This document shows, one piece after another, positions 1-7,276 of a DNA stretch of 64,000 nt. The position numbers and the translations under genes are program-made. The notes beneath the pieces are model-generated. The model was not told the origin of the DNA. It searched no databases and saw nothing but the letters and a program-made list of their open reading frames with translations. This DNA is from Gaiellales bacterium. GTDB lineage: Bacteria > Actinomycetota > Thermoleophilia > Gaiellales > JAICJC01. Within the stretch, counting starts at the first letter, position 1; each line of letters begins with the position of its first letter. Location of the stretch: contig DASWRM010000070.1 of the NCBI GenBank assembly GCA_036403155.1, forward strand, positions 1-64,000. The letters run 5' to 3'.

Positions 1-6
1 CCCGAT

Positions 7-127
7 CGACTTGGTCACCGGGGGTTGGGGTGGGGCGGCGATCAGCCCAACCATCCCGGCCGCCGTCACGCGCGTCTGACAGCCGTGCAACACCCGCCGC
101 GAACGACTTGGTCTCCAAGAGTTGGGG
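7..127. repeat. Imperfect direct repeat in the window's first 163 bases
   Basis: Two 24-base segments at 7-30 and 104-127 both read CGACTTGGTC, then a variable middle, then GTTGGGG. The second copy contains a perfect small palindrome, CTTGG-TCT-CCAAG, at 107-119. No convincing gene was found in bases 1-163, which lie downstream of the minus-strand MFS gene. The pair may be part of a transcription termination region or a remnant of an intergenic repeat. The function is unknown. Confidence 0.4.
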
Positions 128-163
128 CGCCTGCGTCATGCGTTTCGTGACACCGGCCGCCGT

Positions 164-1525
164 TCACGCCGGCGTCGGGTCCGGCGCCGGCTCCGCCGTC
201 GCGTCGTAGCGCCGGAATGCGGGCAGCGCCAGCCCGACCGCCAGCACTCCGACCACGCACAGCGCGCCGCCGGAGACGATCGCCCCCCGCACGCCGATCA
301 GCGACGCCGCGATCCCCGACTCGACGTTCCCGAGCAGCGGGCCGGTCGAGTAGCTGACCTGCTCGATCCCGGCGAGCCGCCCGCGCAGCTCGTCGGGAAT
401 GGTCTGGTTCCACACGGTCGAGCGGAAGATCCCCGAGACGGTGTCCGCGCCGCCTGCGAGCGCGAGCCCGAGCAGGACCAGCGCAAGGTTCGGCGCAACC
501 CCCACCGCGACGATGGCCGCGCCCCACCCTGCCGCGGCAACGCAGATCGCAGCTCCGTGGCGGCGCACCTGACCGCTCCAACCGCTCGTCACCGTCGCAA
601 GCAGCGACCCCACCGCGGGGGCCGCGTACATCAGCCCGAGCACGTCGGCGCCGCCGAACTCCTTCGCGAATGCGGGAAAGAGCGCCATCGGCATGCCGAA
701 GAACATCGCCACGATGTCGACCACGTACGTCCCCATCAGCACCTGCCGGGATGCGGCGTAGCGGACGCCCTCCGCGATGCTGCTCAGGCTCACCTCCGCA
801 TCCTCGACCGGCGGCGGCGCCGCCTGCATCAGCCTGAGCGTCGCAAGCGAGACAAGAAACGTCGCGACGTCAACGCCGTAGGTGGCCGGCAGCCCGATCA
901 CGGCGATCAGCAGGCCGCCGACGGCCGGCCCCAAGATCATCCCGATCGTGAAGCGGACGGTGCTGATCGCCGCAGCAGCGGTCAGCTCGTCGCGGTCGAC
1001 GAGCCGGGGGATCAGCGCCTCGAGCGACGGCCGCTGCAGCCCGTCCACCGCGGCCATGCCGGCGGACACCACGAACAGCAGCCACAGCTGCGGACTCGGG
1101 ATCACCGCATTGACGAGCAGGATGGTCGAGCCGGCGGCGAACGACAGCTCGGTCAGCTGCAGCATCCGGCGCCGGTCGCGTGCGTCCGCCAGGGCGCCGC
1201 CGAGGAACGCCGCAACGAGCAGCGGCAGCAGCTCGGCCACCCCGAGCAGGCCGACCACCAGCGAGCTGCCCGACAGCTGGTAGGCCTGGTAGGGGAGCGC
1301 GACGTAGGTGATCATCGAGCCGAGGAAGGTCACGCTCTGCCCGGCCATCAGCAGGCGGAAGTCGCGGTGCCGCCGAAGCGGCGTCAGGTCGATGGCCGCA
1401 CGCCGCAGAAGCCCGCTTACCCCGGATTCCTGCGTTGCCATTCCGGGAACCGGTGGAACCGGCGAGAGCCGGCCGGCCTCGCGCTCGGCGGCGGCCTCGT
1501 CCTCGGGCGTCGGGTGGTCGGGCAC
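164..1525 (-). CDS. MFS efflux transporter (EntS/MFS_3-like)
   Basis: Predicted proton-coupled efflux permease of the inner membrane. The 453-residue product has about twelve hydrophobic segments. The first begins near LLMAGQSVTFLG, and it is followed by a charged loop (ADARDRRRM) of the kind found between helices 2 and 3 in the major facilitator superfamily. The C terminus is Pro-rich (PAPDPTP). The GTG start at 1525 is favoured because TATCCT sits 8 nt upstream on the same strand (complement of 1534-1539), as expected for a leaderless transcript. A Met at 1441, beginning MATQESG, is the alternative. The gene is divergent from an HD-domain gene that starts 29 bases away. The substrate cannot be told from sequence; the family exports siderophores, macrolides and other small molecules. 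Confidence 0.85.
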   Translation of the reverse strand: MPDHPTPEDEAAAEREAGRLSPVPPVPGMATQESGVSGLLRRAAIDLTPLRRHRDFRLLMAGQSVTFLGSMITYVALPYQAYQLSGSSLVVGLLGVAELLPLLVAAFLGGALADARDRRRMLQLTELSFAAGSTILLVNAVIPSPQLWLLFVVSAGMAAVDGLQRPSLEALIPRLVDRDELTAAAAISTVRFTIGMILGPAVGGLLIAVIGLPATYGVDVATFLVSLATLRLMQAAPPPVEDAEVSLSSIAEGVRYAASRQVLMGTYVVDIVAMFFGMPMALFPAFAKEFGGADVLGLMYAAPAVGSLLATVTSGWSGQVRRHGAAICVAAAGWGAAIVAVGVAPNLALVLLGLALAGGADTVSGIFRSTVWNQTIPDELRGRLAGIEQVSYSTGPLLGNVESGIAASLIGVRGAIVSGGALCVVGVLAVGLALPAFRRYDATAEPAPDPTPA

Positions 1526-1533
1526 GACGGATG

Positions 1534-1547
1534 AGGATAGTTACGAT
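1534..1547. promoter_or_regulatory. Divergent leaderless promoters for MFS and HD genes
   Basis: On the minus strand TATCCT (complement of 1534-1539) lies 8 nt before the GTG at 1525. On the plus strand TACGAT (1542-1547) lies 6 nt before the GTG at 1554. Both fit the TANNNT -10 hexamer of actinobacterial leaderless promoters. No Shine-Dalgarno sequence is visible before either start. Confidence 0.5.
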
Positions 1548-1553
1548 GCCGCC

Positions 1554-2126
1554 GTGCTGACCGCCGGCTTCCAGGACGCCCTCGTCTATGCCGCCCAGGT
1601 GCACGAGGGGCATGCCCGGAAGGGCGCCGCGGCGATCCCCTATCTCGCTCACCTCATGTCCGTCGCCGCGCTCGTGCTCGAGAACGGCGGCGACGAGGAA
1701 CAGGCGATCGCGGCCCTGCTCCACGACGCCATCGAGGACCAGGGCGACCGCACGAGCGTGGGGGAGCTGCGTGACCGCTTCGGCGAACGCGTGGCGCGCA
1801 TCGTCGAGGCGTGCAGCGATACGGATCAGCGCCCGAAGCCGCCGTGGCTCGCCCGCAAGCAGGCCTACATCGACCGCATGCAGGACGAGCCGGACGATGT
1901 CTTGCTGGTGGTGCTCGCCGACAAGGTGCACAACGCTCGCTCCACCGCCACCGACCTGCGCGTCCACGGCACCGCAACATGGCGTAAGTTCGGCGGCACG
2001 GTCGAGCAGCAGCTCTGGTACTACCGCTCGCTGTCCGAGCTGTTCTCCCGGCGCATGCCGGGGCCGCTGGCAGACGAGCTGGCCCGGCTGGTCGACGACA
2101 TCGCCGACCGATCGCACTCCGCCTAG
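1554..2126 (+). CDS. HD-domain phosphohydrolase, possibly small alarmone hydrolase
   Basis: A soluble 190-residue HD-fold hydrolase. The metal-binding set is visible: His33, His57-Asp58 in LLHDAIED, and Asp123 in LADKVHNARS. The HDxxED arrangement (Glu61-Asp62) and the spacing resemble the (p)ppGpp hydrolase domain of SpoT and the stand-alone MESH1-type small alarmone hydrolases. A role in removing guanosine alarmones is therefore reasonable but inferred. The start is taken as GTG 1554, 6 nt after a TACGAT -10; a longer reading frame upstream runs through the divergent gene and is not credible. Its TAG stop overlaps the TAG of the convergent exonuclease gene in a shared CTAG (2123-2126). Confidence 0.8.
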   Translation: MLTAGFQDALVYAAQVHEGHARKGAAAIPYLAHLMSVAALVLENGGDEEQAIAALLHDAIEDQGDRTSVGELRDRFGERVARIVEACSDTDQRPKPPWLARKQAYIDRMQDEPDDVLLVVLADKVHNARSTATDLRVHGTATWRKFGGTVEQQLWYYRSLSELFSRRMPGPLADELARLVDDIADRSHSA

Positions 2127-2758
2127 GACGGCGTCCGGAACCAGTGGTTGTGCGTGGCCACGCGGTGGCCCGCATGCACCAGCTCGCGAAGCGAGCCGTG
2201 GCCGAGGCGCTCGAGTCGGGTCGCCAGCGCCAGGAACACCTGGGCCGTGGTCAGCGCATCCCCGAGCGCCTGGTGGGGGTGGTGGCTCGGCAGGCCGAGC
2301 GCGTCGGTCACCTCCCGCAGCGGCCGGTAGCCGGGATCCCGCCGCTCGCGGACGACGGCGAGCAGCCGCCACAGCATGGCCGTGTCGATGATGCCCTTCG
2401 GCAACCGGCCGCCGGCGCGGCGGAGCGCGGGCCCGAGGAAGGCCTGCTCCACCCATGCGGCGTGCGCGATCGGCGTTCTGCCCGTCATCGCGGCGGCGAG
2501 CGGGACCAGCGCCTGCTCCAGCGGTGGAGCCCCGTCCAGGTCGTGCGGCAGGATCCCGTGGATCTGCTCGGAGCCGCCGCTCGGGTGCCTGCCCGAGGGG
2601 GCCACCATCCCCGCCACGGCCCCGGCCGCCTGGATGCGCCCACCGTCGATCGGCACGGCGCCGAACGCGATCACCTCGTCGGCGCTGGGGTCGAGCCCCG
2701 TCAGCTCCACGTCGACGCAGAGCAGGTGCGCCTCGCGCCACGACCCGCGCAGCCTCAC
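2123..2758 (-). CDS. DnaQ-like 3'-5' exonuclease (DEDDh)
   Basis: A 211-residue exonuclease of the RNase T/DnaQ fold, likely to trim DNA or RNA 3' ends. The Exo I motif is LLCVDVELTG (Asp16, Glu18), and the Exo III motif near the C terminus contains HQALGD, giving the His and Asp of the DEDDh class. The GTG start at 2758 overlaps the stop of the upstream DUF294 gene as GTGA, so the two are translationally coupled. This pairing of a CBS/nucleotidyltransferase-like protein with an epsilon-like exonuclease recurs in bacteria. It is too short to be the polymerase III proofreading subunit with extra domains, so a repair or RNA-processing role is more likely. Confidence 0.85.
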   Translation of the reverse strand: MRLRGSWREAHLLCVDVELTGLDPSADEVIAFGAVPIDGGRIQAAGAVAGMVAPSGRHPSGGSEQIHGILPHDLDGAPPLEQALVPLAAAMTGRTPIAHAAWVEQAFLGPALRRAGGRLPKGIIDTAMLWRLLAVVRERRDPGYRPLREVTDALGLPSHHPHQALGDALTTAQVFLALATRLERLGHGSLRELVHAGHRVATHNHWFRTPS

Positions 2759-4593
2759 GTCAGTCCAAGCTCGTTGCCCAGGCCGCGCTGAACGTCGGCG
2801 ACCGCCCGGAATGCGTCCTTCAGATAGCGGCGGGTGAGCGGCTCGAGCGTGCGTGGGTCGATCGCGTCGTCCGGCCGGCGGTTCGCCCGCACCGCCTCGA
2901 TCTGGTGACCCATCCGCAGGTCGCTGAACAGCTCGAACGCGACGCGCAGCGTGGCGACCGCCTGCGGGGGGAGCGTCTCGTGGCGCTCCGCGGCGTCCAG
3001 CCGGGCGAGCGTCGACGCCTCGGCCACCCCCGCCTTCATCCCCGCCCAGCGGGCGATGTCGATCACCGGAACCAGGCCGCCGCGCTTGATGTCGAGCGTG
3101 CCACGCCGTTCGCCGTCGTGCTCGACCACGAAGTCGCGGAAGAAGCCGGTCGGCGGCTTGTGGCTGAGGGCGAAGGACGCCAGCCTCCGCATCAGCAGCG
3201 GGTGGCGCGCCCCGCCGGTGAACACGTCGGACAGCGAGCTGCGTCCCTCCTCCGGCCAGACCGGCCGGCCGTCGACCAGCACCGAGACGAGGATCAGCGC
3301 CTTCTCCTGCGTCGGGTCGTCCAGCCACGATGTCGCCACGCGGCGCCATTCCCGTTCCGAGCGAAGGAACAGCGGCTTCGACGCGACGGCGCCGTTCGGG
3401 CAGGCCGGAACGCCGCTGTGCGCCATCCCGGCGACCACGTGCGCCGCGAGCTCGGCCAGCGGCGTGCGCACCGCATCGCCGTCCCCCTCCCCGTGCCAGA
3501 CCATCGCGCTGTCCTGGTCGGAGCTCGGGAACGCCTCCCGCCGCGCGACGCTGCCGAGGACGAGCCAGGTGAACGGCGTCTCGACCGGGTGCTGCTCGAG
3601 GGCGAGCTCGATCAGCCGGCGCGTGATCGCATCGTGCACGGTGGCGATCACGCGGCCGATCGAGCTCGCCGCGACCCGCGCGTCGTGCAGCGCCACGACC
3701 GTCCCGGGGAGTGCCGCCGCGGCCGACGCGACCTGCTCGGGCGTCCCCGCGCGGGCGATCGCCCGGCGCAGGTGAAACGGCGTGCGGGTCTCGACCGCCA
3801 TGAGATCCGTGTCCGAGATCACGCCGATCACCCGTCTCGTCGCGTCGATGACGGGAAGATGCCGGATCCCGCGATCGAGCATCGCGAGCAGGGCGTCGGC
3901 GCCCATGACGTCGCCCGGGATGGTGGTTGCCGGCTCTGTCATCACCATGGACACCGGCGTGTCGGGCGACACGCCCGCTGCGACCACGCGCTCGCGCAGG
4001 TCGCGGTCGGTCACGATGCCGAGCCGGTCGCCGAGGTCGACCAGGAGCGACGACGACCCGGCCTCGACCATGCGCTGAGCCGCCTCGCGCACCGTGGCGT
4101 CCGGTGCCGTGACGACCGGGCTGCCGCGAAGCAGCTGGGCGACCGGCTTGCGGGCGGGATCGACGACCGCGGTGGCCAGCGGGTCGAGGTCGCGCATCCG
4201 CATCTCGAGGCGGCCCGACAGTGACCGTGCGGCGAAGCGCAGGGCCGCCGGTCGCGCGAGCACCGGGCGCAGCACGCTTGCGGGGATGCGGTAGAGCAGC
4301 GAGTCCTCGCCCGTCCGCGCGGCCAGGGCGGTGGGCCACTCCGAGAGGAGCGCCGCGTGCCCGAACATCTCGCCCTCGCCGAGCATGTCCACGATGCGCG
4401 GCCCGTCGAGCAGCTCGACGGCTCCGCGGCGGATCACCCAGGCGAATCCCGGGGTCTCGACCGCCTGCTCGAGCACCGTCGTGCCGGCCTCCGCGTACTC
4501 GATCTCGACCACGGCGGCCACGCCCGCCAGCTCGTCCTGGTCGAGCGTGTCGAACGGCGGATGTCCGACGAGGAACTCGGCGATCTCGTGCAT
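2755..4593 (-). CDS. cNMP-binding/CBS/DUF294 nucleotidyltransferase-like protein
   Basis: A 612-residue soluble signalling protein. An N-terminal cyclic-nucleotide-binding-like beta barrel (about residues 1-125) is followed by two CBS domains (about 145-275, with GIVTDRDLRE and GVISDTDLMA), a GlnD-like nucleotidyltransferase domain with LGSVARREAFPSSDQDSA (the G-S and DxD pattern), and the DUF294 C-terminal helical domain. Proteins of this architecture are thought to respond to nucleotides through the CBS pair; the target is unknown. ATG 4593 is chosen because TAGGAT lies 7 nt upstream; GTG 4599 is also in frame. The gene is the first of a two-gene operon with the exonuclease. Confidence 0.85.
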   Translation of the reverse strand: MHEIAEFLVGHPPFDTLDQDELAGVAAVVEIEYAEAGTTVLEQAVETPGFAWVIRRGAVELLDGPRIVDMLGEGEMFGHAALLSEWPTALAARTGEDSLLYRIPASVLRPVLARPAALRFAARSLSGRLEMRMRDLDPLATAVVDPARKPVAQLLRGSPVVTAPDATVREAAQRMVEAGSSSLLVDLGDRLGIVTDRDLRERVVAAGVSPDTPVSMVMTEPATTIPGDVMGADALLAMLDRGIRHLPVIDATRRVIGVISDTDLMAVETRTPFHLRRAIARAGTPEQVASAAAALPGTVVALHDARVAASSIGRVIATVHDAITRRLIELALEQHPVETPFTWLVLGSVARREAFPSSDQDSAMVWHGEGDGDAVRTPLAELAAHVVAGMAHSGVPACPNGAVASKPLFLRSEREWRRVATSWLDDPTQEKALILVSVLVDGRPVWPEEGRSSLSDVFTGGARHPLLMRRLASFALSHKPPTGFFRDFVVEHDGERRGTLDIKRGGLVPVIDIARWAGMKAGVAEASTLARLDAAERHETLPPQAVATLRVAFELFSDLRMGHQIEAVRANRRPDDAIDPRTLEPLTRRYLKDAFRAVADVQRGLGNELGLT

Positions 4594-4658
4594 CTCCACG
4601 ATCCTAACCGTCCCGCTCCCGTCCCCACCGCGAGGTTTGGAAACGGTAAAAGCTGCAC

Positions 4659-4690
4659 GCCGGGGGATTGACGCACCGTGCGCCCCCGGC
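4659..4690 (+). other. GC-rich hairpin in the 4.6-4.73 kb intergenic region
   Basis: GCCGGGGG (4659-4666) pairs with CCCCCGGC (4683-4690), and an inner GCACCGTGC can form a second short stem. It lies between the divergent DUF294 gene and a candidate 31-codon ORF that starts at 4733. It could be a leader structure or a chance GC palindrome. Confidence 0.3.
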
Positions 4691-4732
4691 TACCCCGAGA
4701 TGTAGGAGAGTCATCGACGAAAGGGGTCAACG

Positions 4733-4828
4733 ATGACCGTGCCATCACCAGCGGCGCCGCCGGAGCAGCCGGCCGTCCGCAAGCTGACCGCGCCGATCGC
4801 GGTGCGGCGCATCGTGCCCGCCAGATAG
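4733..4828 (+). CDS. Candidate small ORF, 31 residues, Pro/Ala-rich
   Basis: An ATG at 4733 follows AAGGGG (4721-4726) by 6 nt, a reasonable Shine-Dalgarno spacing, and the frame ends with TAG at 4826-4828. The peptide starts MTVPSPAAPPEQPAV and ends with a basic tail (VRRIVPAR). It has no membrane segment and no recognisable family. The gene ends 45 nt before the next ORF. It is listed because of the ribosome-binding site; a 31-codon open frame is easily found by chance at this base composition. Confidence 0.3.
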   Translation: MTVPSPAAPPEQPAVRKLTAPIAVRRIVPAR

Positions 4829-4873
4829 CGCGGCACAATGGGATTCCGTCGGGTGGTTTGCTAGCGTGAAGCC

Positions 4874-5380
4874 ATGCGGCGGGCGAGATATCACGGCGGA
4901 TTCGACCATCCGGTGCGCGCGTTCGTCATCGGCACGACGCTCCTGCTGCTGCTCTTCGGCGGCTTCGTGGTCGGTATCGAGGCGGGCACGCACCCGCTCG
5001 AGCAGGCGGCTGTCACGCGCGTGCCGGTGACCACGGTGGGCGCCCACACCGTGACGGTGCAGACGCCGGTCGTGAGCACGGTCGTCCACGGCAGCGCGCG
5101 GCTCGTGCGGCTGACGACCACGGAGACGCGCGTCGTCGTCATCCACCGCAACGGCAAGACGATCATCGCCTACGAGCCGGCGCCGGGCAGCGCGGCGACC
5201 AGCGGACCGCTCAGCGAGAACCCGCCCACCTTCTACACGGTGCCGACCGAGACGGTCACGGAGACTCAGCCGAGCGACACGGTGACCGAGACGGCCCCCC
5301 CCGAGACCGTGACCGTCACGGTGACCGAGCCCGGCAGCACCGACCAGACGACGTCGAGCACGGACTCCGCCTCGCCGTAG
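4874..5380 (+). CDS. Single-pass membrane protein with Thr/Val/Glu repeat tail
   Basis: A 168-residue protein of unknown function. A short basic N terminus (MRRARYHGG) precedes one transmembrane segment (about residues 15-37), so the rest should be outside the cell. The extracellular part is rich in Thr, Val and Pro, with a C-terminal run of TVTET-type repeats (TVTETQPSDTVTETAPPETV and similar) ending in a Ser/Thr-rich tail. Such tails are often glycosylated or act as wall-spanning stalks. The ATG is preceded by TAGCGT six bases upstream, so the mRNA may be leaderless. It stands alone, converging with the YgjP-like gene 15 nt downstream. Confidence 0.65.
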   Translation: MRRARYHGGFDHPVRAFVIGTTLLLLLFGGFVVGIEAGTHPLEQAAVTRVPVTTVGAHTVTVQTPVVSTVVHGSARLVRLTTTETRVVVIHRNGKTIIAYEPAPGSAATSGPLSENPPTFYTVPTETVTETQPSDTVTETAPPETVTVTVTEPGSTDQTTSSTDSASP

Positions 5381-5395
5381 CGTCGAGCGCTCGAG

Positions 5396-5992
5396 CTAGG
5401 GCTCGAGCGCCTGCAGTTCCGGGCCGTGCGTCCGGAGCCATGCCCGCGCCTCGGCGTGGCGCGGATACGCGGTTCGCACCATGTCCCAGAACCGGGCAGA
5501 GTGGTTCATCTCGCGGAGATGGCACAGCTCGTGCACGACGACGTAGTCGGCCACCAAGGCCGGCGCCACCACGAGCCGCCACGAGAATGACAGCGTCCCC
5601 CGCGCCGAGCAGGATCCCCACCGGCTGCGCGGGTCGCCGATCCTGATGCGTGCCCATCCGGCCAGGTCCAGCCGCTGGCCCTCACGGTGGACGGCGGCCG
5701 TCAGCCGGCTCCGCGCCTGAGCGCGGTACCACCGCTCCGGGTCGCCGGCGGGCGCCGGCAGCGGCCGGCCGTCGAGCCAGACGGTGCCCGGCCGGTCGAG
5801 GCCAAGCACGGGCAGCCGGTCGAGCTGGGCGCGCCGGCGGGCGATCCACTCGCTGTGCCGCGCGAGCAGGCGGTGCACCGCCGCGTCCGGCGTGCCGGGC
5901 GGGACGATCACCTCCACCGGACGCCCGGGGGCGACCAGGATGCGCGCCCGGCGGACACGCCGCGACGTGCGGATGAGTGGTTGTGCCGTCAC
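5396..5992 (-). CDS. YgjP-like (DUF45/M48-type) zinc metallopeptidase
   Basis: A predicted soluble zinc peptidase of 198 residues. The HExxH-type motif is HELCHLREMNHSARFW near residue 155, with a third His in MNHS, as in the YgjP/UPF-DUF45 family. The segment RIGDPRSRWGSCS just before it is the conserved family block R-W-G-S-C. The upstream half is the usual beta-rich region of the family. The start is the GTG at 5992, with TAGCGT (complement of 6001-6006) 8 nt upstream. A longer open frame continues upstream but overlaps the divergent MFS gene. The physiological substrate is not known; in other bacteria these genes often sit with restriction or repair genes, which is not the case here. Confidence 0.85.
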   Translation of the reverse strand: MTAQPLIRTSRRVRRARILVAPGRPVEVIVPPGTPDAAVHRLLARHSEWIARRRAQLDRLPVLGLDRPGTVWLDGRPLPAPAGDPERWYRAQARSRLTAAVHREGQRLDLAGWARIRIGDPRSRWGSCSARGTLSFSWRLVVAPALVADYVVVHELCHLREMNHSARFWDMVRTAYPRHAEARAWLRTHGPELQALEP

Positions 5993-6000
5993 GGATCCGA

Positions 6001-6016
6001 ACGCTATCCGTAGACT
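6001..6016. promoter_or_regulatory. Closely spaced divergent -10 elements
   Basis: ACGCTA at 6001-6006 (TAGCGT on the minus strand) serves the peptidase gene. TAGACT at 6011-6016 serves the MFS gene, whose GTG follows 6 nt later. The two hexamers are only four bases apart, so RNA polymerase probably cannot occupy both at once. Confidence 0.45.
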
Positions 6017-6022
6017 CGGCGG

Positions 6023-7159
6023 GTGCGGCGCCTGCTGATCCTGATGTACGCACTGATCTTCGTGGACGAGATGGCGCTGCTCTCGCTGGTGCCGCTCGTG
6101 CCGTCCTACCGTGACGCGCTGCACCTGTCCGGCTTCGAGTCGGGCGTGCTGCTGTCCGCCGCCAGCCTCGCGATCGTCGCCGGCTCGATCCCGGGCGGCC
6201 TTGCCGGCGACCGGCTCGGCTCCCGCCGGGTGACGCTCGCGGCCGGCTGCCTGCTGTCGGCGTCCTGCCTCGCGCAGGGGCTCGCGCCCGAGCTGTGGAC
6301 GCTGCTCGCAGCGCGGCTGGCGTTCGGCCTGGCGTCGGCGGTGATCTGGTCGGCCGGGCTGTCCTGGCTGTCCGATTCCACCGGCGACCGGCCCGGGGCG
6401 CTGGGCGCGGTGATGGCGATCGCGGGTGCGGGCGGGATGGTCGGCCCCGCCTTCGCCGGCGTGCTGGCGGACCGCGTGTCGCGCGGTGCGCCGTTCCTGG
6501 TGCTGGCCGTGCTGGCGGGCGTGCTGGTCGTGGCGCTGTCGCTGGCCGACCGCGGCGCGGAGCGGCGCCACGAGCATCATCCGCTGAGGACGGTGCTCGG
6601 CCTTGCGCGCCGGGACACGCTGATCGCCGGCGCGGTGATCATGATGCTGCTCGGCGGGTTCTCGGACGGCGTGGTCAACCTGGTGGGCCCGGCGCAGCTC
6701 TCCGACGCGGGCCGGTCGTCCGCCTGGATCGGCGTGGTGCTATCGGTTGCGGCCGGGCTGTTCATCCTCTGCGCCGCGGTGACAGCGCGGGCCGGAAGGA
6801 CTGCCGTGACACTCGCCCTGGGCGCGGTCTGCACGGCGCTCTCGGCCGCGGTGCTCGGGCCCGTCCTCGCGAGCGGCTCCGTTGCCGTGGTGGCGTCCAT
6901 GCTCCTGCTCCGCTCGCCGCTGCTCGGTGCCATGTATGCCATCTGCTTTCCGCTCGGCGTCGACGGTGCCCGTCGCGTGGGCGTCGGGGCGGGCTCGATC
7001 AACGGCCTGCTCGGGTTCGCGTGGGGCGGCGCGAGCTTCGTGGGCGCGGTGGTCGCCGGCTCGTTCGTGGAGACGGCAGGCGCGAAGGCGGTGTACGGGG
7101 TGCTGGGCGCGAGCTGCATCGCGGCCACCGCGACGCTCGTGTCGCTGCGCCGGCGCTGA
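6023..7159 (+). CDS. MFS transporter
   Basis: A 378-residue major facilitator with about twelve membrane helices and almost no soluble extension. The helix 2-3 loop GGLAGDRLGSRRVTLA matches the conserved G-x-L-aD-r-x-G-r motif of MFS drug and sugar transporters. Acidic Asp/Glu residues in helix 1 (FVDEMALLSL) are typical of proton-coupled exporters. The GTG start six bases after a TAGACT -10 suggests a leaderless transcript. It is followed after 117 nt by an MMPL exporter on the same strand, so the pair may be an efflux cassette, though each could have its own promoter. The substrate is unknown. Confidence 0.85.
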   Translation: MRRLLILMYALIFVDEMALLSLVPLVPSYRDALHLSGFESGVLLSAASLAIVAGSIPGGLAGDRLGSRRVTLAAGCLLSASCLAQGLAPELWTLLAARLAFGLASAVIWSAGLSWLSDSTGDRPGALGAVMAIAGAGGMVGPAFAGVLADRVSRGAPFLVLAVLAGVLVVALSLADRGAERRHEHHPLRTVLGLARRDTLIAGAVIMMLLGGFSDGVVNLVGPAQLSDAGRSSAWIGVVLSVAAGLFILCAAVTARAGRTAVTLALGAVCTALSAAVLGPVLASGSVAVVASMLLLRSPLLGAMYAICFPLGVDGARRVGVGAGSINGLLGFAWGGASFVGAVVAGSFVETAGAKAVYGVLGASCIAATATLVSLRRR

Positions 7160-7276
7160 GCCGCCGGGCGGCTGTTCGGATTTCCCCACCGCAAGACGCA
7201 GGCTTTCCCCATACCGCAGGGATCCCCGGTCGGCGACGCTGGGACGCAGTCAATCCGATCCGAAGGGATTTCTGCA

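Noticed and set aside
2127-4600. Plus-strand genes opposite the DUF294/exonuclease pair
   Set aside because: Arg/Pro-rich shadow frames; the minus-strand proteins show ordered domains and a translational overlap.
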